Virus record (IMG/VR): IMGVR_UViG_3300010885_023196
Location: 1-36,545 of that record
Length of the DNA stretch: 36,545 nt
From: a virus
Strand: one strand, 5' to 3'
Position 1 is the first letter of the stretch. Each line of letters opens with the position of its first letter. The position numbers and the translations under genes are program-made. This document shows, one piece after another, positions 14,177 through 21,978 of this stretch. The notes below the pieces were generated by a model. It did not search any database and was not told where the DNA came from. It was given only the letters and a program-made list of their open reading frames with translations.

Positions 14177-14573
14177 CACAATCAACGATATTAAGGAACT
14201 TACTGAAAAATTATATGGTTCCACACTAGAACACTTCAAATTCTATGATATTTCATCTCTCAATATTAAAATTGAAAGTCCCTCAGGTACTTCAAAGATA
14301 GTATCATTTGTAATTAAACCTGGTAATGATACACTAGTTCAATTTGAAGATGATAGAGTAGTAAAATGTTCAGATAAACATCTTCTAACTACTAAGACTG
14401 GAAGTTTTCAAGTTAAAGATTTAACTGTTGGAACTGAAGTAATTACTAAGGATGGTTCATATGTAAAGATTACAAATGTAGCAATTTCTGATTCAGTTTC
14501 TGATTACTATGATGTTGAAGTTGATTCATCCGATCATTTATATTTTACTGCTAATGGTATTTGTCATCACAAT
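14163..14573 (+). other. C-intein fragment, 137 aa, of the atypical split intein
   Basis: Holds blocks B, F and G with terminal His-His-Asn and +1 Thr. It begins with the segment that normally joins block A to the rest of the intein, which places the break earlier than in classical split inteins and fits the AceL-TerL-type layout. Confidence 0.85.
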
Positions 14574-15236
14574 ACTGGTAAAACCCATACTACAGAAAAC
14601 GTTCTTCATCAAATGGGACTTAGTGATGGTAATGGATATTTCAAAAATACTGGTTCTGCTTCAGCTGCTGGTTTATATTCTCTTTTATTTAAATATAAAA
14701 ATTCCATTGTTTTCTTTGATGACTCCGATGATGCACTTGGCGATCAAGAAGCACGCAACCTGCTAAAGGCTGCTACCGATACCAAAAAAATTCGCAAATT
14801 GGTATGGAATAAAATGGGTAAGAATATTGTTGATCCTGATGAAATGACGGATGATGAAATTCTTGATGCTGGATTGATTCCTAGATATTTCTTTTTTACT
14901 GGAAAAATTATCTTTATCTCCAACCTACCGCTAAACAAATTGGATCCAGACGGCGCTCTTCGTACACGAGCATTTATTATTGATATTAATCCAACCGATG
15001 TTGAAATTTATGATTTCATGGATAAGATTGTTGGAGATATGGAACTTGAAGGCGGTTTAGTACTTGATTTGAAACAACGCCGTCACATTGTTGATCTGCT
15101 TCGTAAAGGTAAATCAAAACAATCAGCGAATCTTCGTAAGCTATCACGAGGTCTTGCAATTGCTGGTGGTGCTCTTAGTGCCGGTGTAAATATTGCAGAT
15201 AATGAACTAAGTCGCCTCATAGAATCCTACGCATAA
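14163..15236 (+). CDS. Split AAA ATPase, C-terminal half with a 137-aa C-intein (357 aa)
   Basis: Residues 1-137 are the C-intein: NTINDIKELTEKLYG continues what normally follows block A, then NIKIESPSG, KCSDKHLLTT (block-B-like), DVEVDSSDHLYFTANG (block F) and GICHHN (block G). The C-extein starts Thr138 (TGKTHTTENVLHQMG), completing the P-loop. Further on are Walker B IVFFDDSDD, ISNLPLNKLD (sensor-1-like) and LRTRAFIIDI (arginine sensor). The last ~60 residues are basic (RKGKSKQSANLRKLSRG). The ATPase could act on DNA or protein; the substrate is unknown. ATG overlaps the endonuclease stop. Confidence 0.85.
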   Translation: MKKLNTINDIKELTEKLYGSTLEHFKFYDISSLNIKIESPSGTSKIVSFVIKPGNDTLVQFEDDRVVKCSDKHLLTTKTGSFQVKDLTVGTEVITKDGSYVKITNVAISDSVSDYYDVEVDSSDHLYFTANGICHHNTGKTHTTENVLHQMGLSDGNGYFKNTGSASAAGLYSLLFKYKNSIVFFDDSDDALGDQEARNLLKAATDTKKIRKLVWNKMGKNIVDPDEMTDDEILDAGLIPRYFFFTGKIIFISNLPLNKLDPDGALRTRAFIIDINPTDVEIYDFMDKIVGDMELEGGLVLDLKQRRHIVDLLRKGKSKQSANLRKLSRGLAIAGGALSAGVNIADNELSRLIESYA

Positions 15237-15242
15237 TTATAT

Positions 15243-15264
15243 TAGATTTATTATATAAAATCTA
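15243..15264 (+). promoter_or_regulatory. AT-rich hairpin just before the metallopeptidase start
   Basis: TAGATTT 15243-15249 pairs with AAATCTA 15258-15264 around an 8-nt loop, ending 2 nt before ATG 15267. Could affect translation of that gene; the weak stem has no T-run and is unlikely to terminate transcription. Confidence 0.3.
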
Positions 15265-15266
15265 TT

Positions 15267-15728
15267 ATGATTCGTATTAGAATATATGGTTGCTCTAAAA
15301 ATAAGGTACTTAAACGGTACCTATTAAGAGCAACCATATTTTTTCTTAACGAGTTATTACCTAACAAACGAAATATTGAAATATTAGTTAGGCTAGTAGA
15401 TAATCTTGTAGGTAAAGAATCTGCCTATGGTGAATGCTATAATTATAGTTCTAAGATACGACCATCAAACTATGTTATTCAATTAGATTCTGGAATGGCT
15501 CCATATGATATATTAACTACATTTGCGCATGAGATGGTTCATGCAAAACAATTTGACAAAAAAGAATTAATATTTTTAGTTAATTGTAGTAAATGGAAAG
15601 GCGAACGATTTAGTAATGATACTCCTGCAGCTGAGTGCCCGTGGGAACAAGAGTCTGTAGACCTTGAATGTAAATTGGCTGATGCCTTTATTGTACAATA
15701 TCCTAAGTTCAAAGAATTATTGGATTGA
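15267..15728 (+). CDS. Zinc metallopeptidase-like protein with HExxH (153 aa)
   Basis: The active-site helix is FAHEMVHAKQF with His88-Glu89 and His92; a third ligand is probably Glu127 or its neighbours in CPWEQES. This layout resembles SprT-like and other minigluzincin-type peptidases found in T4-like phages. There is no signal peptide, so it acts in the cytoplasm or inside the virion. The substrate is unknown; processing of a phage or host protein is inferred. It sits among late genes, 14 nt before a tagged protein. Confidence 0.7.
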   Translation: MIRIRIYGCSKNKVLKRYLLRATIFFLNELLPNKRNIEILVRLVDNLVGKESAYGECYNYSSKIRPSNYVIQLDSGMAPYDILTTFAHEMVHAKQFDKKELIFLVNCSKWKGERFSNDTPAAECPWEQESVDLECKLADAFIVQYPKFKELLD

Positions 15729-15736
15729 TATAAATA
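15729..15736 (+). promoter_or_regulatory. T4-late-type promoter TATAAATA
   Basis: Exact octamer immediately after the metallopeptidase stop and 6 nt before ATG 15743, the same spacing as at 11977 and 23118. Confidence 0.65.
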
Positions 15737-15742
15737 TATCAT

Positions 15743-16714
15743 ATGTATGTGAAAACATTTCGTGAATATATTTCTGAAGTAATAGATAAAGATAAAATTA
15801 TGGCAACAGCAAATACTGTATTATCAGATATAAATGAAATCTATATTGGTTTTATATTAGCTGGCAATAAATGGTTTGATGATGCTGCAAAAAGCCATTA
15901 TAATTCTCGTATAAAACAAGCATTGCCTAATGAAGTAGCAGACGCCCAAGGTAAATCTACTATTATGGCAAAAGAATTCTTAAAGTGGGCAAAAGATAAT
16001 GGGTATAGTGGTAAAGTTAATGGAGTATGGTGGACAGCCCGTCCAGGTTCAATGAAAGCAGCAGTTGGCCAAGAAGTAGATCAACGTAAGAATCCTACTG
16101 ATATATTAATCAGATTCACTTCGGGGCCAGCAAATGGATTCCTTGGTTTATCTGCAAAGGCTACTAAGACTAAGGGAGATATTGGTTTTAAAAATCCTGG
16201 TTTAGGAACAATTGATAAAAATTTAAGTATGAATTTGGGAAAACTATATAAGACTATATTAGATTCTATTATAGTAAAATTGAATTTACCTTTAAGTGCA
16301 GATGAAAGAAAAAAATTCATTAGATCTAATTCTAAGGTTAAACCCGTTACTGAAAAAATGGGAGTTACATTACTGGCCGAAATGAGAGATCTATTATTAA
16401 TTAGATTAAAGAAAATGAAACAACCCGAGTTAGTTAAGTATCTATTATCTGATTGGATGGATGCTGAAATTTTATATCCTCCCTATATTAAAGTTACAGG
16501 ACAAGGTAATAAATCTCCATATTCAGCAACTGTTTCAGATCCGATTAAAAATGAAAAACTAGATGCTCTTGCAAAATATAAAATTACATTAGAACCAATA
16601 GGAAATGAAAGTATTGGTATCAAGGCAGGTAATAAAAGAATAATGAAAATTAGATTTAAATTTGAGTCTGAAAAAATGGCATCATCCTTAAAATTATCGG
16701 GAGATCCTTGGTAA
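15743..16714 (+). CDS. Conserved phage protein with capsid-targeting-like N-terminus, possible PD-(D/E)XK fold (323 aa)
   Basis: The first residues, VKTFREYISEV, closely resemble the T4 capsid-targeting sequence (MKTYQEFIAEA) with a potential prohead-protease site after ISE. In the middle, NPTDILIRF followed by GFLGLSAKATKT and KNPGLGTI looks like a D...(x)AK core that would fit a PD-(D/E)XK nuclease, but the motif is not complete enough to be sure. The remainder is basic. A protein packaged in the head and injected with DNA is one model. Late-type promoter 6 nt upstream; 2 nt separate it from the next gene. Confidence 0.6.
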   Translation: MYVKTFREYISEVIDKDKIMATANTVLSDINEIYIGFILAGNKWFDDAAKSHYNSRIKQALPNEVADAQGKSTIMAKEFLKWAKDNGYSGKVNGVWWTARPGSMKAAVGQEVDQRKNPTDILIRFTSGPANGFLGLSAKATKTKGDIGFKNPGLGTIDKNLSMNLGKLYKTILDSIIVKLNLPLSADERKKFIRSNSKVKPVTEKMGVTLLAEMRDLLLIRLKKMKQPELVKYLLSDWMDAEILYPPYIKVTGQGNKSPYSATVSDPIKNEKLDALAKYKITLEPIGNESIGIKAGNKRIMKIRFKFESEKMASSLKLSGDPW

Positions 16715-16716
16715 AT

Positions 16717-17637
16717 ATGTCATTTACTGAATACACACCTGATAAAGAAACTCATACTCTAGTATTTGCTTATGGATCTAATATGGATCCTAAACAAATG
16801 TGGGAACGATGCCCATCTGCATCTGTAGTTGGTAAGGGTGTTCTAAATAACTATAATAGAGATTATTCAAAATGGTCAACTATAAGATCATGTGGTGTCG
16901 AGAATGTTCAGGAAAGTGGTGGTGATCATATTATGGGTGTAATTTGGGATATACCAACATCGGAATTACATTCTTTGGCTGAATACGAGGAATCATATAT
17001 TGAGAAAACACTATCAGTATATTCATATGAGAATCAAAAGAATATTGCTTGTATAGTTTTTATTGCTAAACCAGAAGGTGAATTTAAACCTAGTTATGAT
17101 TATCTCCAAAAGGTTAAAGCCGGAGAAACATTCTTGAAAGCATTACCAACATATAAATATAACCATAAGATGAAATCATTTAGAGAACATATTAACGAAG
17201 CAGTTAAAGAAGGTAAAAATGTGCATATTATGCATATTGAGGATCAAGTTATTTACGGAGGCGTTAAAGGATGTAGAGAGGCTATTTTTGCTCTTCGTAG
17301 TTTACGTGATATGCTTGCGGGACATTCTGGTTCATCGCTTGATATTGCTGCTAAATTTGACGGTTGTATTCATAAAGATACTCTAGTAGTAACTCAAGAT
17401 TCGGTTAAAAAAGTATCTGATTTAACAAATGAAGATTTTATTAAATGTTATGATATTGATACACACACTACTAAGTATTATAATAATACTATGCCTAGAA
17501 TTACTGGAGGTTCTAAAGATTGGGTTGAAGTAATTTTAGAAGATGGTTCATCATTTATTTGTACTGAAGATCACCCACTATTAACTAAAGATAATCAATA
17601 CATTGAAGCAATTGATTGTTTGGATGAAGATATATAA
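16717..17637 (+). CDS. Gamma-glutamylcyclotransferase-like domain fused to the N-half of a split ligase-like nucleotidyltransferase (306 aa)
   Basis: Residues 13-~130 are GGCT-like: VFAYGSN (16-22), VVGKGVLNNY and LAEYEES (87-93) with the likely catalytic Glu. From Met152 a second protein seems to begin: MKSFREHINEA, a capsid-targeting-like tag, then HIMHIEDQVIYGG and AAKFDG (211-216), which resembles motif I (KxDG) of ATP-dependent ligases and capping enzymes. The 90-aa N-intein starts at Cys217. A TATAAATA lies at 17152, just before Met152. So this may be two genes whose separating stop was lost, with both a fusion and a short form made. The C-half is at 17670. Confidence 0.8.
   Translation: MSFTEYTPDKETHTLVFAYGSNMDPKQMWERCPSASVVGKGVLNNYNRDYSKWSTIRSCGVENVQESGGDHIMGVIWDIPTSELHSLAEYEESYIEKTLSVYSYENQKNIACIVFIAKPEGEFKPSYDYLQKVKAGETFLKALPTYKYNHKMKSFREHINEAVKEGKNVHIMHIEDQVIYGGVKGCREAIFALRSLRDMLAGHSGSSLDIAAKFDGCIHKDTLVVTQDSVKKVSDLTNEDFIKCYDIDTHTTKYYNNTMPRITGGSKDWVEVILEDGSSFICTEDHPLLTKDNQYIEAIDCLDEDI
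17152..17159 (+). promoter_or_regulatory. Internal late-type promoter TATAAATA before a nested start at 17170
   Basis: Exact octamer 10 nt before an in-frame ATG at 17170 that begins a typical tag (MKSFREHINEA). It suggests an independent, shorter ligase-like N-half (155 aa) starting inside the fusion gene. Confidence 0.55.
17365..17634 (+). other. N-intein fragment, 90 aa (classical split intein)
   Basis: Starts Cys217 (CIHKDTLVVTQDSVKKVSDL, block A), with EVILEDGSSFICTEDHPLLT as block B (T-x-D-H). The length of 90 aa is close to classical split inteins such as gp41-1 type. The open frame ends EDI-stop at 17637. Confidence 0.9.
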
Positions 17638-17669
17638 CCCAGTATAATAGTATATTAAAAAATTAATTT

Positions 17670-17783
17670 ATGAAAGTAATTGCTGTAAATAAACTACAAG
17701 AAAAATATGATCAATGGGATTTGACTACCCCAACATCAAATTTTACTATTCTAGCAGGAAACAATGAAGTAATTATTCATAAT
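17670..17783 (+). other. C-intein fragment, 38 aa
   Basis: Starts at its own ATG 32 nt after the N-half stop, ends VIIHN with +1 Ser. No endonuclease gene lies between the halves, unlike the other two split genes. Blocks F and G are present. Confidence 0.9.
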
Positions 17784-18827
17784 TCTCCTGCAGTATTTGC
17801 TGGTACAGATCCATCTGATGGAAAATTCTTTGTTGCTAAGAAAGGTATATTTAATAAGAATCCAAAAGTATATAAGAGCATAGCCGATGTACGTGCCGAT
17901 ACTTCTGGAGATTTGGCTGAGAAATTATCAGTTGCTTTTACTGAACTACAAAAGATTGGTATTGAAGGAATATTACAAGGTGATATTGCTTTTACACAAA
18001 AAGACTTATCTGTTGAAACTTTTGATGGAGAATCTTATCTCACATTTCAACCAAATACTATTGTATATGCAGTTCCGGCTGATAGTGCCCTTGCTGCTAC
18101 TATTAAAAAGGCGAAAATAGGTGTTCTATTCCATACTCGTTATGTGGGAGATTCATTTGAGAATTTAAAGGCTATATATGATTTTGATTCTAGCACCTTA
18201 AAAAAGGTACCATCAGTTTGGGCACGTGATACATATGTACGAGATCTATCTGGTAAAGCAACATTAACGGTCGAAGAAACAGCTGAACTTTCCGATAAAT
18301 TATCTACAGCCGGTGTTATATTTCAAAAAATTGGGGGATCAACCCTTCGAGAGATTGAAAATAATCCTGAGCTTGCACAGAATCTTGAAACATTTAATAA
18401 TACTTATGTTCGCAAAGGTGAGGTTGTTACAAATACAACTAAACATGTGGAAAATCTAATTAAATGGGTAACCGATAAATTTAATAAAGATATTGAATCT
18501 AAGAAGAGCGAAAAAGGAAAAGAGATTTCAACAATAAAACGGGATGAATATCTTAAATTCTTCTCAGATGAAAATAAGAAAAATCTTGATCTGATTTATC
18601 AATTACAAAATGCAATAATTGAAGCTAAACAAATCATTATACGAAAGCTTGATACTCTAAAGAAACTAACAACCTTTGTACGAACAAAGGACGGTTTCCG
18701 TGTAACAGGCCAAGAAGGGTTTGCTATCAGCGATCGTTTAAAGAATAATGTGGTTAAATTGGTTGATCGCATGGAATTCTCAAAGAACAACTTTAGTCCA
18801 GAAATAATAAAAGGATGGGATAAATAA
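17670..18827 (+). CDS. Split ligase-like nucleotidyltransferase, C-terminal half with 38-aa C-intein (385 aa)
   Basis: Residues 1-38 are a C-intein (WDLTTPTSNFTILAGNNEVI as block F, ending VIIHN); Ser39 opens the C-extein SPAVFAGTD. Joined to the N-half this gives AAKFDG-SPAVFAG, i.e. KxDG with its usual hydrophobic surroundings. Later parts include GKFFVAKKG, GIEGILQGDIAF (possible motif III/IV) and a long helical C-terminal region with many Lys and Glu. The likely activity is covalent nucleotidyl transfer on RNA or DNA, but a full ligase motif set cannot be traced, so a catalytic or degenerate role remains open. The joined protein would be 563 aa, or 412 aa from the nested start. Confidence 0.75.
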   Translation: MKVIAVNKLQEKYDQWDLTTPTSNFTILAGNNEVIIHNSPAVFAGTDPSDGKFFVAKKGIFNKNPKVYKSIADVRADTSGDLAEKLSVAFTELQKIGIEGILQGDIAFTQKDLSVETFDGESYLTFQPNTIVYAVPADSALAATIKKAKIGVLFHTRYVGDSFENLKAIYDFDSSTLKKVPSVWARDTYVRDLSGKATLTVEETAELSDKLSTAGVIFQKIGGSTLREIENNPELAQNLETFNNTYVRKGEVVTNTTKHVENLIKWVTDKFNKDIESKKSEKGKEISTIKRDEYLKFFSDENKKNLDLIYQLQNAIIEAKQIIIRKLDTLKKLTTFVRTKDGFRVTGQEGFAISDRLKNNVVKLVDRMEFSKNNFSPEIIKGWDK

Positions 18828-18828
18828 T

Positions 18829-19317
18829 ATGAAAAAAGAAATACGTCTAAGAGATCTTATAAATGTAGATTATACTCAAGGTGATACACCCGAGGATGAT
18901 CAAGGCATGATTCCATATCAGTATATCAAACGTCACCGCGGTCAGATTGGTGAAGATAGTTTGCAGACTATGCATACAAATGCTTGGCATGAAATTCTTG
19001 ATAATGCTCCTCCTAAAGTATCAGAGGAACTTATGAATATTTCTCGTGATAAACAACCTGGTCTTTTATCTGGGGCCGATAAGATTAAAATTGATGAAAT
19101 TCTTCAAAAAACTTCTGATGTAAATCTTCAAAAAGCAATCCGTACATTCATGGGCACAATGGAAATGGTAGTTCATGATAAAGAAGTATCAACAGTAAAT
19201 GAATCCATTTCTCTAAGTAGGACGCGTCGTATTGCAAGATCATTAATATATACAACTGATATGAATGAATCACTTCAGCAACTTTCCTTACAAATTCTTT
19301 TAAACACTAATGAGTAA
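18829..19317 (+). CDS. Hypothetical protein (162 aa)
   Basis: Begins 1 nt after the ligase-like C-half and overlaps the next gene by 8 nt. Mostly helical, near-neutral in charge, starting MKKEIRLRDLINVDYTQ. No motif recognised. The tight coupling to two nucleotidyltransferase-type genes suggests joint late expression. Confidence 0.65.
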   Translation: MKKEIRLRDLINVDYTQGDTPEDDQGMIPYQYIKRHRGQIGEDSLQTMHTNAWHEILDNAPPKVSEELMNISRDKQPGLLSGADKIKIDEILQKTSDVNLQKAIRTFMGTMEMVVHDKEVSTVNESISLSRTRRIARSLIYTTDMNESLQQLSLQILLNTNE

Positions 19318-20161
19318 TATTAAATCATTTCGGTCCTTTACAGAAGAACGGATTAATCCAATTGTAGTTACATTTGGTCGTTTTAATCCTCCTACTATAG
19401 GTCATGAAGAAAATATCGAGTCTATCGCTAAAATGGCTAAAGGCAAACCATTTCGTATATATTCTTCTCAAAGTGAAGATCCGAAAAAGAATCCTCTTGG
19501 ATATGAAGAAAAGATTCGTTTTATGCGAAAGATGTTTCCTAAGTATGGGCGTAGTATCATATTAGATCATTCTATTAAAAATATTTTTAATGTTGCGAGT
19601 TCTGCATATGATGAAGGATTTACCAAGTTAATTGTTGCTGTAGGAAGTGATCGGGTATCTGAATTTAAAAAACTATTATCTAAATATGATGGTGTTGAAG
19701 GTGCTCACGGATATTATAAATTCAAAGATGGAATTGATGTTGTATCAACTGGTAATAGAGATCCAGATATAGATGATCTAACTGGTATAAGCACGTTTAA
19801 AGTTAGTGCATCTAAAATGCGTAGCGCTGCTGCAGCTAATGATATTGAATTATTTTCAAAGGGACTTCCTAAAACATTTAAGGAAGTAAAGGAATTATTT
19901 AATGCTGTTCGTAAAGGAATGGGACTTAAAGAATGCCATGAATTTAAAAAGCCAATTGATATACAAGTTGTATCTGAACAACGGGAACAGTATATTGTAG
20001 GAGAGTTATTTACTATAGGATCAGTAGTATATACCTTAAAAAATCCTGGAATGCAATACATAATTAATGAAAGATATTCAAATTATGTTGTATGCTCCGA
20101 TCAATTTGGAGAAAATACAAAATTCTTTATTCAGGATTTATGTGAAGCCTCAAATGAATAA
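19310..20161 (+). CDS. HxGH-type nucleotidyltransferase, NMN adenylyltransferase/cytidylyltransferase-like (283 aa)
   Basis: Rossmann-like nucleotidyltransferase: VVTFGRFNPPTIGHEENI (19-36) holds the TxGH variant of HxGH, VAVGSDR (109-115), and a C-terminal STFKVSASKMR (161-171) corresponding to the ISSTxxR motif. This fits NMN adenylyltransferase (NAD synthesis) or a cytidylyltransferase; which one cannot be told. The extra ~110 C-terminal residues are unassigned. The N-terminus IKSFRSFTEER resembles the capsid-targeting tag, so the enzyme may travel in the head. T4-like phages of several hosts carry related enzymes and may use them to replenish NAD. Confidence 0.75.
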   Translation: MSNIKSFRSFTEERINPIVVTFGRFNPPTIGHEENIESIAKMAKGKPFRIYSSQSEDPKKNPLGYEEKIRFMRKMFPKYGRSIILDHSIKNIFNVASSAYDEGFTKLIVAVGSDRVSEFKKLLSKYDGVEGAHGYYKFKDGIDVVSTGNRDPDIDDLTGISTFKVSASKMRSAAAANDIELFSKGLPKTFKEVKELFNAVRKGMGLKECHEFKKPIDIQVVSEQREQYIVGELFTIGSVVYTLKNPGMQYIINERYSNYVVCSDQFGENTKFFIQDLCEASNE

Positions 20162-20173
20162 ATAGATTATCAT

Positions 20174-20869
20174 ATGGAAACCTTAAAGAAATCAGATTCA
20201 ATTGAAATATGGGTTAACCATTTTATTGAATCTACTGATACAACTCTTGATAATATATCTCAACGAGAACGTATTAGAATGGCATTGAATTCATATTATG
20301 AAACTCAACGGGATGAAGAAGCACCTATTATGGTTCCAAAAGATGCTAAAATTAAACCACGATTAACCATATCAAAAACTGTCATAGGTGGCGCCGGCCG
20401 AAAGGGATCTGTTAGTCTTATGGGAACCGGCAATGTTGAAGAGGCAGTTAGTATAAAAGAAGATCTGAATATCCAAAGAGCTCTTACAATTACTAATCTA
20501 GCTCTTGGTTCTGATAATTATGATAAGGTTTTAATTAAATCTTATGTGGAACAATCCTATTCTACTGATACCGTGTTTCCATCCAGTATTCAAATAATCA
20601 CAGAATCATTTGAAACATATTCTAGAACTGTTATTTTAACCGAAGCGCAAAAGGTTAAGGTAGGTGATTCTGGTTCTGTTGAATGTATTGCTAATTTTGG
20701 TGCTTGCACAGTTGGAGATGTATATAAAGGTAAGTGGTTACAGGCCTCATTTCCAGATCAATTAAAATTAGAACTTGATAGATTACCCCGTTCTACGTCC
20801 CATCCGATTATCTTTCTTAATAAAGATACCAATAAAGTTTCAATATCCAAACAATTTAAATTACAATAA
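20174..20869 (+). CDS. Conserved phage protein with a repeated W-x2-F...ERI-x-MAL motif (231 aa)
   Basis: Residues 8-46 (IEIWVNHFIEST, then RERIRMALNSYYETQ) have the same motif as residues 196-232 of the next gene product (VWIDDFVKSDD, ERIKMALGAWYAAQ). The central part is Gly-rich (GGAGRKGSVSLMGTG). No enzyme motif. The motif pair recurs in phage late proteins; a structural or packaged role is inferred. Preceded by AATAAATA, close to the late octamer. Confidence 0.6.
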   Translation: METLKKSDSIEIWVNHFIESTDTTLDNISQRERIRMALNSYYETQRDEEAPIMVPKDAKIKPRLTISKTVIGGAGRKGSVSLMGTGNVEEAVSIKEDLNIQRALTITNLALGSDNYDKVLIKSYVEQSYSTDTVFPSSIQIITESFETYSRTVILTEAQKVKVGDSGSVECIANFGACTVGDVYKGKWLQASFPDQLKLELDRLPRSTSHPIIFLNKDTNKVSISKQFKLQ

Positions 20870-20876
20870 TAAATAT

Positions 20877-21794
20877 ATGAAAAAATTATCACAAATCATT
20901 TCTCAACAACCAATTATTGAGTCTATACCAACTTATGAATCTGTAGTTATTGCTGATAGAACACCTCTAATTCTATCTAATCTTTCTAAGATTATAGAGA
21001 TGACGGATGATGTATATAATACGATCGCTCATCTTGAAGAAAGTAATGAAGAAACACAAAAATTAGTTTCCGATCTATATAAACAAGTTGATGCTCTATA
21101 TGAACAAGTTGATGGCGAAGTTGGTATTATCCCAGTTCAAATTGATGAAGCATTAGCATGGAAGATGATGGTTAAGAATATAACTAATCTAGGATTTGAA
21201 CGAGTTGAAAAACCATCTTCTTCAACATATACTACAAATAAAGGGCGTATTCAACATCTATTTGGAATTCCTATGCGTGCTGGAAAATGGGCTGATACCT
21301 TTTTTGTAATCCTTGATACCGAAAATAAACCTTACGGTATTATTGATGATAAAGGTGAAACATGGATTGAAAATCTAGGTGATGCATTAAAGGAACTTAA
21401 TAAACGTGCTAAGACTGGTGAACTTGAAGAAACCATTTCTGAAGTTCTTGATCCCAATGATGAAGCTGGTGTTTGGATTGATGATTTTGTAAAGTCAGAT
21501 GATAAACGATTTGAAGGTAAATCTAAGGAGGAACGTATTAAGATGGCTTTGGGAGCCTGGTATGCAGCACAAAAAAAAGAATCAGTTGAAGAAGGTGAAG
21601 AAACATCAGTAGATAAAGCAGAAATCAATAATAAGATTATTGCCTTAAAATCCAGTTTGGCATCAATTCAGGCTAAGCAACGGCAAACTGATTACGGTCT
21701 TAAATATGATAATGAAGCCAAAGCAGCTAATAGCCAAAAGTTGATTGATATTCCTAAGAAGATTAAAGAGCTTCAATCTAGTTTAACTAAGTAA
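20877..21794 (+). CDS. Conserved phage protein sharing a domain with its upstream neighbour (305 aa)
   Basis: ATG 20877 (MKKLSQIISQQPIIES); longer starts would overlap the previous gene by about 100 nt. Residues ~35-80 form a coiled coil (IAHLEESNEETQKLVSDLYK). Residues 92-170 include FFVILDTENKPYGIIDDKG. Residues 196-232 carry the W-x2-F...ERI-x-MAL-x-(Y/W)Y motif shared with the preceding product. The tail is Lys-rich and helical. Function unknown; probably a late or virion-associated protein. Confidence 0.65.
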   Translation: MKKLSQIISQQPIIESIPTYESVVIADRTPLILSNLSKIIEMTDDVYNTIAHLEESNEETQKLVSDLYKQVDALYEQVDGEVGIIPVQIDEALAWKMMVKNITNLGFERVEKPSSSTYTTNKGRIQHLFGIPMRAGKWADTFFVILDTENKPYGIIDDKGETWIENLGDALKELNKRAKTGELEETISEVLDPNDEAGVWIDDFVKSDDKRFEGKSKEERIKMALGAWYAAQKKESVEEGEETSVDKAEINNKIIALKSSLASIQAKQRQTDYGLKYDNEAKAANSQKLIDIPKKIKELQSSLTK

Positions 21795-21978
21795 GAATAT
21801 CTATTTCCTCTTTTCCAGACCTTGATATATATTATATACATTACTTATTCCCTTCGGGAAACCTTCGGTCAATCAAGTTTTGTTGGATTTATTAATTCAA
21901 GTTCAATTGCCTAGCCCTAATGGAATCTAGGATAATTATAACATAATATAGGAACTTGTAAAGGAAATAATATAGAAT
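21795..21978. other. Gene-free stretch with two small hairpins
   Basis: 184 bp without an open frame. TTCCC 21848-21852 pairs with GGGAA 21856-21860, and CCTAG 21910-21914 with CTAGG 21927-21931. Neither is followed by a T-run. A weak promoter-like GATAAT with an upstream TTGCCT is visible near 21908-21937 but the match is poor. I see no other structure. Confidence 0.35.
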
